Shown: positions 52,548-62,293 of the stretch, one piece after another
How positions within the stretch are numbered: position 1 is the stretch's first letter
Layout: each line of letters starts with the position of its first letter
DNA from: Bradyrhizobium diazoefficiens
GTDB lineage: Bacteria; Pseudomonadota; Alphaproteobacteria; Rhizobiales; Xanthobacteraceae
DNA: 64,000 nucleotides
Direction: 5' to 3'
NCBI RefSeq assembly: GCF_018131015.1
Contig: NZ_JAFCJJ010000009.1
Location: forward strand, 1-64,000
Translations under genes and position numbers: made by a program
Notes under the pieces: generated by a model
Databases searched by the model: none
What the model was told of the DNA's origin: nothing
Seen by the model: only the letters and a program-made list of their open reading frames with translations

Positions 52548-53336
52548 TCAGTACTTGGCGACGACCGGGCCGCCGAACTTGTAGTTCAGGCCGACCTTGG
52601 CGGTCGAGAGCTTATTCTTGATGTCGACATTGGCCAGGGCCACGCCCGGGGCACCGAACGGCGCTCCGAGATCGAACGCCGTGCGCTTCGTGTCGAAATC
52701 GTAGTAGTTGTACTCGATGAACGCGCTCCAGTTGGGCGTGAACGCATATTCGGCGCCGAGGCCGAGCGTCCAGCCAAAGGCGGTGCTGTCGGCGCTGAAG
52801 GCGATGGCGCCGGGGGCGCCCAGAAGCCCGCCCAGGCCGGCCGGAATGCTCGCGCTGTGGTCGGTATGCATCCAGGCCGCACCGCCCTTCACGTAGACCA
52901 GCGTCTTGTCAGCAACGACGCCACCGAAACGGCCGGTGACCGAGGCCAGCCAGTTGCTCTTGGCCGTGCAGGAAAGAACAACGAGGCACGGAGTCGTGCC
53001 CTTGACATCCATTCCGGCGATATCGCCCTGCACGCCGAACACGGCCCAGCCGGACTGCCAGTTGTAGCCAACCTGGCCACCGCCGAGGAAGCCGCTGCGG
53101 CTGTTCTGTGAGAGCGGAATCCCGAGGGCAACGGCGCCAAGGCCGCCAGCGGAGATGCTCGCCAGGTTCGCTTCCGTCGTGCCCCAACCGGCGCCGACAT
53201 GGCCGCCGAGATAGAAGCCGGTCCAGCTCCACACCGGGGCCGGCGCGGCATACGGCGCCTTGACGGCGAGATCGGCGGCAAAGCTCAGCGAGGTAGAGGC
53301 CAGGAGAATCGCAGCCGCTGCAATTTTCGTCTTCAT
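52548..53336 (-). CDS. Outer membrane beta-barrel protein (Omp25/RopB-like)
   Basis: A 262-residue protein. Signal peptide residues 1-23 (ending FA-ADLAVKAP). The start of the mature part, WSWTGFYLGGHVGAGWG, is the typical opening of Omp25/31-type porins, and the end (LNYKFGGPVVAKY) is a beta-strand closing with an aromatic residue. Alternating strands fit an eight-stranded barrel. Abundant envelope protein in rhizobia. GAGGAG precedes the ATG. Confidence 0.92.
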   Translation of the reverse strand: MKTKIAAAAILLASTSLSFAADLAVKAPYAAPAPVWSWTGFYLGGHVGAGWGTTEANLASISAGGLGAVALGIPLSQNSRSGFLGGGQVGYNWQSGWAVFGVQGDIAGMDVKGTTPCLVVLSCTAKSNWLASVTGRFGGVVADKTLVYVKGGAAWMHTDHSASIPAGLGGLLGAPGAIAFSADSTAFGWTLGLGAEYAFTPNWSAFIEYNYYDFDTKRTAFDLGAPFGAPGVALANVDIKNKLSTAKVGLNYKFGGPVVAKY

Positions 53337-53562
53337 ATTTGTGCTCCTCGTAAAAAATCCGTTCACAATTGAACTTTCTCGGTGGTTCTACGGCCGGGAA
53401 CCGGAACCGACTAGTGCTGGAAAGACACAGTCCCGTCCAAACAGGGTTCCATGGACAAATTGTCGCCCCCATTTCGCCTTGTCGGATCAGACAGATAGCC
53501 TGTCGCTTCCAGCAGGATCGAGGGCGTGTTCCGCGGCATAAATGGCCGCGATTCCCCGAGGG

Positions 53563-55185
53563 TTAGCTGCGCAAACCCGGCGCTTCCTGGCCGGTCCGGG
53601 CGACATATTCGGTGTAGCCGCCGCCATATTGATGGATGCCCTCAGGCGTGAGTTCCAGCACGCGGTTCGACAGCACGCTGAGGAAATGGCGATCATGCGA
53701 GACGAACAGCATGGTGCCCTCGAAATCCGACAGCGCCGTGATCAGCATCTCCTTGGTGGCGAGGTCGAGATGGTTGGTCGGCTCGTCCAGCACCAGGAAG
53801 TTCGGCGGATCGAACAGCATCTTGGCCATCACCAGGCGCGCCTTTTCGCCACCCGAGAGCACGCGGCAGCGCTTCTCGACGTCATCGCCCGAGAAGCCGA
53901 AGCAGCCGGCGAGCGCCCGCAACGACCCCTGCCCCGCGGTCGGAAACTGGTCTTCCAGCGACTGGAACACGGTGCGCTCGCCATCGAGCAGGTCCATCGC
54001 GTGCTGGGCGAAATAGCCCATCTTGACGCTGCCGCCGACCGCCACCGTGCCCTCGTCCGGCTCGCTCGCGCCGGCAATGAGCTTGAGCAGCGTCGACTTG
54101 CCGGCGCCGTTGACGCCCATCACGCACCAGCGCTCCCTGCGGCGGATCATGAAATCGAGGCCGTCATAGATGCGCTTGGCTCCATAGCCCTTGTGGACAC
54201 CCTTGAGCGCGACGACGTCCTCGCCCGAGCGCGGCGCCGGCGGGAAGTCGAACGCGACGGTCTGGCGGCGGCGCGGCGGCTCGACCCGCTCGATCTTGTC
54301 GAGCTTCTTCACCCGGCTCTGCACCTGGGCGGCATGCGAGGCCCGCGCCTTGAAGCGCTCGATGAACTTGATCTCCTTGGCGAGCATGGCCTGCTGGCGT
54401 TCGAACTGCGCCTGCTGCTGCTTCTCGTTCTGCGCGCGCTGCTGCTCGTAGAACTCGTAATCGCCGGTGTAGGTCGTCAGCGAGCCCGAGTCGATCTCGA
54501 TCACCTTGGAGATCACGCGGTTGATGAACTCGCGGTCGTGCGAGGTCATCAGCAGCGTGCCTTCGTAATCGTGCAAGAACTTCTCCAGCCAGATCAGGCT
54601 TTCGAGGTCGAGATGGTTGCTCGGCTCGTCGAGCAGCATGACGTCGGGGCGCATCAGGAGGATGCGGGCGAGCGCGACGCGCATCTTCCAGCCGCCGGAG
54701 AGTTTGCCGACGTCGCCTTCCATCATCTCCTGGCTGAAGCCGAGGCCGGCGAGCGCCTCGCGCGCCCTTCCGTCGAGCGCGTAGCCGTCGAGCTCCTCGA
54801 AACTGTGCTGCACCTCGCCGTAACGGGCGATGATCTCGTCCATGGCGTCGGCCTTGTCCGGATCAGCCATGTCGGTCTCGAGCGCCCGCAGCTCGGCGGC
54901 GACCTCGCTGACCGGACCCGCCCCGTTCATCACTTCGGCGACCGCGCTATGGCCGCTCATCTCGCCGACGTCCTGGTTGAAATAGCCGATGGTGATGCCG
55001 CGATCGGTCGAGACCTGGCCCTCGTCGGGCAGCTCCTCGCCGGCGATGATCCGGAACAGCGTGGTCTTGCCGGCGCCGTTCGGGCCGACGAGGCCAATCT
55101 TCTCGCCCTTGTTGAGGGCCGCGGAGGCTTCGATGAACAGGATCTGGTGGCCAGCCTGCTTGCTGACGTTGTCGAGGCGGATCAT
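53563..55185 (-). CDS. ABC-F family ATPase
   Basis: A 540-residue protein with two ABC domains and no membrane segment. First cassette: LVGPNGAGKTTLFRIIAGEE, LSGGWKMRVALARIL, MLLDEPSNHLDLESL. Then a charged linker (YEQQRAQNEKQQQAQFERQQ, residues about 245-265), and the second cassette: MGVNGAGKSTLLKLIAGAS, LSGGEKARLVMAKML, LVLDEPTNHLDLATK. ABC-F proteins act on ribosomes (EttA, Uup and YbiT types); this one resembles YbiT-like members. A long upstream extension in this frame is not conserved, so ATG 55185 is used. Confidence 0.92.
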   Translation of the reverse strand: MIRLDNVSKQAGHQILFIEASAALNKGEKIGLVGPNGAGKTTLFRIIAGEELPDEGQVSTDRGITIGYFNQDVGEMSGHSAVAEVMNGAGPVSEVAAELRALETDMADPDKADAMDEIIARYGEVQHSFEELDGYALDGRAREALAGLGFSQEMMEGDVGKLSGGWKMRVALARILLMRPDVMLLDEPSNHLDLESLIWLEKFLHDYEGTLLMTSHDREFINRVISKVIEIDSGSLTTYTGDYEFYEQQRAQNEKQQQAQFERQQAMLAKEIKFIERFKARASHAAQVQSRVKKLDKIERVEPPRRRQTVAFDFPPAPRSGEDVVALKGVHKGYGAKRIYDGLDFMIRRRERWCVMGVNGAGKSTLLKLIAGASEPDEGTVAVGGSVKMGYFAQHAMDLLDGERTVFQSLEDQFPTAGQGSLRALAGCFGFSGDDVEKRCRVLSGGEKARLVMAKMLFDPPNFLVLDEPTNHLDLATKEMLITALSDFEGTMLFVSHDRHFLSVLSNRVLELTPEGIHQYGGGYTEYVARTGQEAPGLRS

Positions 55186-55406
55186 GAGGTCTTTTCGAGG
55201 GGGATTTTCGGGGATTTTGCGTTGCAGCGTAGATAGGGCATGCGGGCCGCCAGGGGAAGCCCGGCGAGGCCCGGATTCCGCCATTGCCGCCGTCGAAACC
55301 CCGCCGCCGGGCCCCGGCGCGGCGGCACACGCAACGAGAGACCAATTTTCGCCTGAGAGCCCCCTCTGCTCGCCTAGATTGCACCGACCTTGCGCAACAT
55401 TCAGGG

Positions 55407-55967
55407 TCAGCCTTCGAGCGGCGCGTTCGCAGCCTTTGAAGCCGTCTGCGCGAACTTTTCGTAGAGAGTCCAGTCCAGCGCGTGCTCCTGCAACGTTTCC
55501 GGATTCCACATGTGACGCGCGAGCGTGAAGATGTCGCCGCCGTAAACGTGCAGGCCGATGGCTGGTACATCGCTACGGCACTGAACCACGTGGACGGTGT
55601 CTGCGGGCATGGTCAGGATCGCGCCGCGGGTCAGTATCTTCTCTCCCACTTTCCGCAGCTCGCCGTTTTCCCGCCGGTAAAGCGTATTTTTTTCTTCGCC
55701 CGACAATTGCAGAATCGTGGCCCACGTTCCGTGGTCGTGCGGTGGCGTACGACGCCCGACAGGGAAACACACTTTGAGCAGCGTAACCTGCGGCGAACGA
55801 TAAAACAGCTGCCCCGCGTTGCCGCCTGTGCCGGAGATATAGCCCAGCAGGTTTTCGATGGCTTCCACCTGTCCACGCAGGGATTCCAGAATTTCGCGCG
55901 CGGCATCCATCGGATTGGCGTTTTCGCACGCCTTCCCGAAGCTCGATACGAGTTCATGCACTTTCAT
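55407..55967 (-). CDS. Cysteine-dioxygenase-type cupin protein
   Basis: A 186-residue cupin. The iron-binding His pair is in PPHDHGTWATILQL and the third His in ADTVHVVQC, as in cysteine dioxygenase-like thiol dioxygenases. The later IGLHVYGGDIFT fits the second barrel part. Substrate may be cysteine or 3-mercaptopropionate; not decided. It is 21 bases downstream of the cyclase-family gene and probably co-transcribed. Confidence 0.8.
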   Translation of the reverse strand: MKVHELVSSFGKACENANPMDAAREILESLRGQVEAIENLLGYISGTGGNAGQLFYRSPQVTLLKVCFPVGRRTPPHDHGTWATILQLSGEEKNTLYRRENGELRKVGEKILTRGAILTMPADTVHVVQCRSDVPAIGLHVYGGDIFTLARHMWNPETLQEHALDWTLYEKFAQTASKAANAPLEG

Positions 55968-55988
55968 GGCGCCCTCCGGTTCATGAGC

Positions 55989-56726
55989 CTACGAGATCGT
56001 GCGAGCCAGGACCCGGGCAGGTGCTCCGTCGCAACCTTCAATCGGTAGCGGGCAAAATAGAAATTCCACCCGACGCCCCCCTAGTTTGTGAAGGTTGGCT
56101 ATTTGCTCGGAGATCAAGACGCCATCCCTGAGGAGCGCACAGTGCACCGGAAACCCGAAATCCTTCGGACGCAGGTCAAAAGGAAGATCCGGCGTGGCGG
56201 TGTCGACCGCAACCAGCTTGACCTTCCGATCAACCAGCCATTGGGCTGCTTCGATTGAGAGATACGGATGCCGGTTCCACTCAGGCGTTCCCCAGCGTCC
56301 ACTCCAGCCTGTGTCTATGGCAACGATATCGCCCGGTTCTATTGCTGGCTTCGCAGCGGCAAGATCGTCGATCCCGATCGCTTCGTTGATCGTCGTTTCG
56401 AGGCGAATGACGACCCCCTCGCCTGTCATGCGCTCGATCGGTATTTCGTCCATTCCCGGACCATCGGCATAAAAATGCCTGGGGGCATCAACGTGAGTGC
56501 CCATGTGCACGATTGTCTCCATCTGGGTGACATTCAGCGGCCGTTCCGGCATTTGTGCAAAGTATGAAAACTTCGGCGGGGGAAACGCCGCGGAACGTGG
56601 TACTGCGGCTGAAAACGGGTGGGTGAGATCGACCCAGGTCCCATCAGCTTTTTGAATTGTTCTCGATGGAAGCTCCGACCAGCCGCGCCAACCAGTGCGG
56701 CCTTTGATCGTAGGGCTCTCGCACAT
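55989..56726 (-). CDS. Cyclase family protein (kynurenine formamidase-like)
   Basis: A 245-residue metal hydrolase. The hallmark HMGTHVDAPRHFYADG (His-x-Gly-Thr-His-x-Asp) is near residue 73, and IVAIDTGWSGRWG, VAVDTATPDLP and KLGGRRVEFLFCPLPIEG complete the family pattern. Formamidases and related cyclases share this fold; substrate unknown. Its ATG at 56726 has a G-rich site upstream. Residues read further upstream belong to a decayed GrlR-like fragment, not to this gene. Confidence 0.86.
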   Translation of the reverse strand: MCESPTIKGRTGWRGWSELPSRTIQKADGTWVDLTHPFSAAVPRSAAFPPPKFSYFAQMPERPLNVTQMETIVHMGTHVDAPRHFYADGPGMDEIPIERMTGEGVVIRLETTINEAIGIDDLAAAKPAIEPGDIVAIDTGWSGRWGTPEWNRHPYLSIEAAQWLVDRKVKLVAVDTATPDLPFDLRPKDFGFPVHCALLRDGVLISEQIANLHKLGGRRVEFLFCPLPIEGCDGAPARVLARTIS

Positions 56727-56788
56727 TTTCGTTTCCCCGCCGGCAATCGCCAAACTTCGACAATCATAGCGGGAATTGCCGGGCGGCG

Positions 56789-56857
56789 CGACCTCACAGC
56801 CGCCGAACACGGGACCGTCGCCCTTCGCCGGAGGGGCGCTCCTGGTATTCTCGCCCG
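56789..56857 (-). pseudogene. Decayed fragment of a GrlR-like gene
   Basis: This stretch matches the intact GrlR-like gene around 61477-61547: the first 43 bases differ at only four positions, then a one-base gain and a four-base loss. The minus strand still encodes PAKGDGPVFGGCEV against PAKGDNPVFGGCEV in the intact gene. The frame is broken and no start remains. Confidence 0.65.
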
Positions 56858-56889
56858 GCCGTTACGATGCGGCCGGGTTGCTCCTGGCG

Positions 56890-57372
56890 CTAGTTTGTCG
56901 GCTCGAGCAAATTGTCCACGTTTTCGACCACGGCCCGGACCACATCCGCGCGGCTGACGATGCCAACCAGCACGCCATCACGCAGGATTGGAACGCGCTT
57001 GATCCTGTGTTCCAGCATCAGATCGGCCAACTCCGCAAGGGAGGCTTCCTCGCCCGCGGAGATGATGCCGGTGTGCATGATTTCGCGGACCTGGTGCTGG
57101 TTGAGGCGGATTTCGGCAAGAAACTCCGGCGCGAGTGTCTCTCCTTCGGCAAGCATGCGGAGCCACTGCGCTCGTTTGCCCTGGAACTGCGCACCAAAGT
57201 GGTGCATCACGTCGCCTTCGCTGACCACTCCAAGCGGCCGGCGATCGGGGTCCACCACCGGTACGGCGGAGACGTGATGCATCAGCATGCGGCGGGCGGT
57301 CTCAACGATGGTGGTCTCAGGCGATACCGTAACGATTTCGGTCGTCATCACCGACTTTGCGGGGATCGTCAT
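56890..57372 (-). CDS. CBS-domain protein
   Basis: A 160-residue protein with a pair of CBS motifs: SVMTTEIVTVSPETTIVETARRML then DRRPLGVVSEGDVMHHF, and REIMHTGIISAGEEASLAELADLM then ILRDGVLVGIVSRADVVRAVV. CBS pairs bind adenosine nucleotides and report energy state. It stands alone with no enzyme domain, as in many small CBS proteins. AGGAG precedes the ATG. Confidence 0.9.
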   Translation of the reverse strand: MTIPAKSVMTTEIVTVSPETTIVETARRMLMHHVSAVPVVDPDRRPLGVVSEGDVMHHFGAQFQGKRAQWLRMLAEGETLAPEFLAEIRLNQHQVREIMHTGIISAGEEASLAELADLMLEHRIKRVPILRDGVLVGIVSRADVVRAVVENVDNLLEPTN

Positions 57373-57525
57373 GTCTACGGCTCCTGCTAGAGGAGCGTGC
57401 ACGATACGGGCTGGCCGCGCGGGGGGCCTTGACGTAGCTCAACGTGCATGGCGCGAAGCGGTGGGTTCGGTCGCAGGCAGCGTCCATTTCCGAAAGAGCC
57501 AGCCGCGGACGCTCGCCCAGCTGTC

Positions 57526-59658
57526 CTACGCCTGCATGCCCCGAGGCAGCTCGAGGACTCTCTTGAGCAGCACGGGATGGCCGAGGGTCGCACGCACCTC
57601 GGACCTGTCGAGCCAGGCTACGGCATCGTCCAGGCTGTCGCATTCCTCGATCTTCGCGGCGGCCGTCGCAACCGGCACGTCGACGGGGCCAAATCGTGCG
57701 GGTCTCGCGGGCGATAGCGAGCTCAGATGTTCGGCCAGCAATTCCGGATCCTGACCGAGCTGACGGAGAGCTCCGGCCATCTCGGGGGGCTTGGATGCGG
57801 CCAGTTCGTTCGCGCGAACGACCACGGCAGGCGGGTTGTTGGTCTCCGGGGTGGCAAACAATCCAGGCGCGCTCAGCCGCGACGACGTGATGATGCCCAG
57901 AGGGATTGAAAGCAAAAGACCCAATACCACGGGCGACATCCAGAGCAGCAGCGGCAAGGAGACTGCGTACGCGCTGATTAACAGGACCAGGCCGCACAGC
58001 GTCGGTCCGGCGAGCTTGCGATAAAGCTCGGCGCGAGCCGGCTGTCCGTCGCTTCGTCGCTGCACCTGCCAGCCCGCGTCTCGGCCAACGAGGATTTCCA
58101 CGACGGCCTTGGTCTGGAAGATCATCAGGCAGGGCGCGAGCAAGGCCGCAATGAGCGTCTCACAAACGACGCCCGCCAGCACGCGCGAGCTTCCTGCAAA
58201 TCCGGTCCGCTCTTTGCGATTGCTGATCAGCGCGACATAAGCCAGCAGCTTCGGCAGGATCAAAAGTCCCATTGTCGCGGCAAAGACCCATGCGGCAAGC
58301 ACCGGGTCCTGTTGCGGCCATGTGGGAAACAAACTGAAGCCCTTCGGAAAGTATTCCGGCCGGATGAAATGCGCTTGCAAAGAAATCAGCAGGCCCAGCA
58401 CCAGGAACAGAAGCCACAGGGGCGCCGTGACGTAGGACCCGATGCCCGTCAGCAGATGCAGACGCGAGATCCAGTGCAGCCCGCGCGCCGGCAGGACTGC
58501 GAGATGCTGCAGATTGCCCTGACACCAGCGCCGGTCCCTCCCCGCGAAATCCAGTAGCGACGGCGGGACTTCCTCGAAGCTGCCGCCGAGGGCCGGCACC
58601 ATATGGATGCCCCAGTCGCCGCGGCGCATCAGCGCCGCCTCGACGAAATCATGGCTCAGGATGTGCCCCCCGAAAGGCCTGCGGCCGCGGAGCTCCGGCA
58701 GGCCGGCCTCGGCAGCGAAAGCACGCACTCGGATGATGGCGTTGTGGCCCCAATAATTGCCGTCGGCCCCGTGCCACCAGGCATTCCCGGCTGCGATCAT
58801 CGGCCCATAGAGCCGCCCCGAGAACTGCTGCAGCCTGCTGAACATCGTGCGCGCATTGACGATGACCGGCTGCGTCTGGATCAGCGCGGCCGCGGGATGG
58901 CACTCCATCGCGTGGACAAGCCGAACGATGGTGTCGCCCTCCATCAGACTGTCGGCATCGAGCACGATCATGTGATCATAGGCTGCGCCGAACCTCCTGA
59001 CCCAGTCGGCGATATTGCCGGATTTTCGCGCCGTATTGTCGGAGCGATGCCGGTAGTACAGCCGATCCGCGCCGCAGGCGCGGCGCAGCCGGATGAATGT
59101 CATCTCTTCACGAATCCAGGTGTCGGGATCGTTGGTGTCGCTGAGCAGAAACCAGTCGAACTGTCCCCCGGATCCGGTCGCTTCGACCGATTCATACATC
59201 GCGCGCAGCCGCGCCATGAGATGATGGGGATCTTCATTGTAGGTCGGCAGCAGCATGGCCGTGCGCGAGGTGACATGAGGCAGCGGGCTCGTTGTGTCGA
59301 CCGCCAGGCTCGGCTGCTTGCGTGATAGCAGCACGTAAAATCCGGCAAGGGCGGACATGAAGGAGAAGGCTATCCAGGCGAGCAGCACGAGGAACAGACA
59401 GAGCAGCATCGCCTCGAGAACGGTCACGCCGCCGACTTTCACCACGTCGTACATGCCATATCCGCCGGCGAGCGTCAGCACGGCGGTACCTGCAAAGATG
59501 AAGAGACGGCGAACGATCAAACCGTCCCCCGGACGCACCGGTGATCGCCTGCTTCCGGCCGTGCGGTCCAGCCGGCACGGCACCATCGGGAGCGGACTTT
59601 CCTGCGGAAGAAAGGCGTTGCCAGGGAACGGCGTAGACGGCTGCTTCAGGGCGTCCAT
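57526..59658 (-). CDS. mdoH: Glucans biosynthesis glucosyltransferase MdoH/OpgH
   Basis: A 710-residue inner-membrane GT2 glycosyltransferase. It has two hydrophobic helices near the N-terminus (about 48-67 and 78-110) and several in the C-terminal third. Catalytic motifs: LLPTYNEDP, MIVLDADSLMEGD and the acceptor-site DRRWCQGNLQHL. It builds the beta-glucan backbone from UDP-glucose and exports it. Its ATG lies 13 bases inside the end of mdoG, a typical coupled arrangement. Confidence 0.92.
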   Translation of the reverse strand: MDALKQPSTPFPGNAFLPQESPLPMVPCRLDRTAGSRRSPVRPGDGLIVRRLFIFAGTAVLTLAGGYGMYDVVKVGGVTVLEAMLLCLFLVLLAWIAFSFMSALAGFYVLLSRKQPSLAVDTTSPLPHVTSRTAMLLPTYNEDPHHLMARLRAMYESVEATGSGGQFDWFLLSDTNDPDTWIREEMTFIRLRRACGADRLYYRHRSDNTARKSGNIADWVRRFGAAYDHMIVLDADSLMEGDTIVRLVHAMECHPAAALIQTQPVIVNARTMFSRLQQFSGRLYGPMIAAGNAWWHGADGNYWGHNAIIRVRAFAAEAGLPELRGRRPFGGHILSHDFVEAALMRRGDWGIHMVPALGGSFEEVPPSLLDFAGRDRRWCQGNLQHLAVLPARGLHWISRLHLLTGIGSYVTAPLWLLFLVLGLLISLQAHFIRPEYFPKGFSLFPTWPQQDPVLAAWVFAATMGLLILPKLLAYVALISNRKERTGFAGSSRVLAGVVCETLIAALLAPCLMIFQTKAVVEILVGRDAGWQVQRRSDGQPARAELYRKLAGPTLCGLVLLISAYAVSLPLLLWMSPVVLGLLLSIPLGIITSSRLSAPGLFATPETNNPPAVVVRANELAASKPPEMAGALRQLGQDPELLAEHLSSLSPARPARFGPVDVPVATAAAKIEECDSLDDAVAWLDRSEVRATLGHPVLLKRVLELPRGMQA

Positions 59659-61156
59659 CGATAGATCCAAACTTCGGAGATCGGCGCATCGTTCTGCGTC
59701 AGGAACGCTCGCAGCTCGATCGACGTCTGCCCCTTGACGGCGCACTGGAAGCTCAAACGCCATCCGCCTGTCGCGGGATTGGGCTGCGTGACAATATTGC
59801 TGATTTGAGATTTTTCCGCGGTGACCACGCCCTTGACGGTCTTGGCGTCGATGTCCTTGAGCTGCTCCCCCGTCAGCTCCAGCACGAACAATTTGCTGTC
59901 CTCGCCCCGGCTGCCGATGCCGGTGCGCGTGAACCGCGCGAGTGCCTTGGGTTTCGGTGCGTCCGGCCCCCAGTGCAGGCGATAGGTGAAGATGTGCTCG
60001 CTCTTGGCGGCCAGCGGCTGCTTCGGCTGCCAGAGCGCGGCGATGTTGTCATGGACCTCTTCCTTGGTCGGAATCTCGAACAGCTTGACGGCGCCCTCGC
60101 CCCAGTCGCCGATGGCTCGAACCAGAGGCTTGGGCGTTTCTCGAAGCTGGATTCCAGATCCTGATAGGCGAGGAAATTCCTTTCCCTCTGCATCAGGCCG
60201 AACCCGCCAGGATTGACGTCATTGAAACTGCTGATCTGCAGATCGTGCGGGTTGTTGAGTGGTCGCCAGAGCTGCTCACCTCTGCCGTTGAAAATCGCAA
60301 GTCCATCCGAGTCATGCACCGCGGGGCGGAAATCGTCGAAATCCCTGCGGTCGTTGGGCCCGAAGAAGAACATGCTGGTCATCGGCGCGAGCCCGGCATG
60401 CGCGACGTCGACACGTGGATAGAGCGCCATCTCGACGTCGAAAACCGTGCTCGGGCCGGGTCGAATCGTGAATCGGTAGCTTGCTGCCGCGCTCTTGCTG
60501 TCCAGCAGCGCGTGCACGACCATCGACGATGCATTCGGTGCCGGCTTCTCCAGCCAGAATGCCTTGAAGACCGGGAACTCCTCGCCCTTGGCTTCGCCGG
60601 TGTCGATCGCAAGTCCGCGCGCGGACAGACCATAGGTCTGACCCTTGGCAACGGCGCGGAAATAGCTTGCGCCCAGGAACACGCACACCTCGTCATAGTA
60701 ATCCGGCCGGTTGATCGGCGCGTGGATGCGGAATCCAGCAAACCCGATATCCACGTCCGGCCATGCTCCGACACCATCGCCGAACGAAAAGTCATCCCGG
60801 CGATACGGGACTGCCGTGGCGGTCCTGTTCGCCACCTGGAAGATCTCGACCCTGTTCTTGTAGAAGAAGCCGCGGTGGAAGAACTGCACCTCGAACGGAA
60901 GCTTCTCGTCGCGCCACATCGCCTTCTCGGGTGCATAACGAATCGAGCGGTACTGGTCGTAGTCGAGATTCTTCAATGCATCGGGCAGCTTCTCGTCGGG
61001 AGGCGCGAATGGCTTGGCCGCGAGGGCGCGGGCAAGCTCACGCACGTAAGACGGGCCGAACTGCGCGGCCGCATCAGTCTGGGCGTCCGCTGCACGCGGC
61101 AGTAGAGCGAGGGCTGAAACAGCAGCAGATGCGCGAAGAAGTTGCCGCCGATTCAC
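59646..61156 (-). pseudogene. mdoG: Glucan biosynthesis protein MdoG/OpgG (or OpgD), frameshifted
   Basis: The intact parts encode a periplasmic glucan-modifying protein with a Tat-like signal (NRRQLLRASAAVSALALLP) starting at GTG 61156 after GGAGA. The frame runs to about 60114, then breaks in FEKRPSLWFEPSATG. One base is missing near 60113/60114; restoring it gives IGDWGEGAVKLFEIP and a continuous reading to the TGA at 59646, matching the end of the family. Either a pseudogene or a sequencing error. The Tat signal resembles OpgD more than OpgG. Confidence 0.85.
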
Positions 61157-61360
61157 GCTGACGTCTCCGGGTTCGAATAACCGAGGCAACCGTCGATATT
61201 CCCCGTGGTTCCCTGCGAAACACGGTGCAGCGACGGTGGTTTGAGCGGAGTGATCGCAGCAACTCAGGAAAGAGTGCGTCGCCTGGCCGACTTGCGGCCA
61301 CATTCGATGCGCTGCCGGGCGTATCGCTGTTCTGGCCGCACCGACCGCCGTTTTTCGGGT

Positions 61361-62071
61361 CTACACCGTTCGCATCAGCCTGAGCGAGGCCGCAAGCCGC
61401 AGGCTGCGCTTGCCGGCGAGCGCGACGCCTTGGAGCTCGCCGCTCTCGGCCGTGCAGCTCCCGGAGAAGCCGATCCCGACCTCGCAGCCGCCGAATACGG
61501 GATTGTCGCCCTTCGCCGGCGTGTGCTCCTGGTGCAGGATCTCGCCCTTCCAGCGGCCATCCACTGAGGAATAGGAGCCGAGATAGTAGAAGAACGCGTC
61601 CCCGCCGAGGATGCGCCCGTCCATCAGCAGCATCACGCCGGAGAGCTCGGCATCGACGCCGTCGAGCGCGCTGATGTGGATGGCGTAGAGCCCGTTCGCG
61701 ATCCCGCCGGGGCCGACCGTGCCGCGCGGCGGCAGCGCCTCGTCGTCGAGCAGGGTGAGGTTGGCCCAGAACACGCCACCGGGCATCGCGTCCGCGTTGC
61801 CCTCGAGCAGGATCGTCGATCCCTCCGTCCGTCCGCTCACCTTGATCGCGGCGACGTCGGCGCCCATCAGCGGCTTGTAGGCGGGATCGTCATTGTGGCG
61901 CTCGGTGATGACGCTGGCTTCGATCAGCCCGCCCCTGACCTCATAGGTCCCGAGATGCGCGAACGCCGAATTGCCGCCCAGCAGCCGGCCCTGGTGCATG
62001 CACATGATACTGCGGCCGAAAGCGCCGTTGATGCCGTATTCAACCTTGTAGAGCCCGTCCAGCGACGTCAT
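61361..62071 (-). CDS. Tandem GrlR-like domain protein
   Basis: A 236-residue protein of two GrlR-like beta-barrel repeats: LDGLYKVEYGINGAFGRSI with GGNSAFAHLGTYEV, then ANGLYAIHISALDGVDAELSG with GGDAFFYYLGSYSS. The single-domain GrlR of enteropathogenic E. coli blocks a type III secretion activator; similar domains in rhizobia are uncharacterised. No T3SS gene is nearby. A decayed relative lies near 56.8 kb. Confidence 0.78.
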   Translation of the reverse strand: MTSLDGLYKVEYGINGAFGRSIMCMHQGRLLGGNSAFAHLGTYEVRGGLIEASVITERHNDDPAYKPLMGADVAAIKVSGRTEGSTILLEGNADAMPGGVFWANLTLLDDEALPPRGTVGPGGIANGLYAIHISALDGVDAELSGVMLLMDGRILGGDAFFYYLGSYSSVDGRWKGEILHQEHTPAKGDNPVFGGCEVGIGFSGSCTAESGELQGVALAGKRSLRLAASLRLMRTV

Positions 62072-62293
62072 GGGACCCGCAAATGCAAAGGGAATCGCGG
62101 GCTACCTAGCACTGCCGCCCTGCCGAGGCCATCCGGCTTTTCCGCGCAGGGAGGCCCAAAGGGCAGCTTCGCCGCATCGGGTCAAGGATTATTTCGGTAA
62201 ATCAGCATCGAGCGATTTCAACCACTTGCCACCGGTGCATGGGGTTGTTTTCGACATTTTTGTTTTCGTGGGACGGAACACGGACCTCGCGCG

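Noticed and set aside
53542..55236. 564-codon plus-strand frame opposite the ABC-F gene
   Set aside because: Antisense shadow; Walker and signature motifs are on the minus strand.
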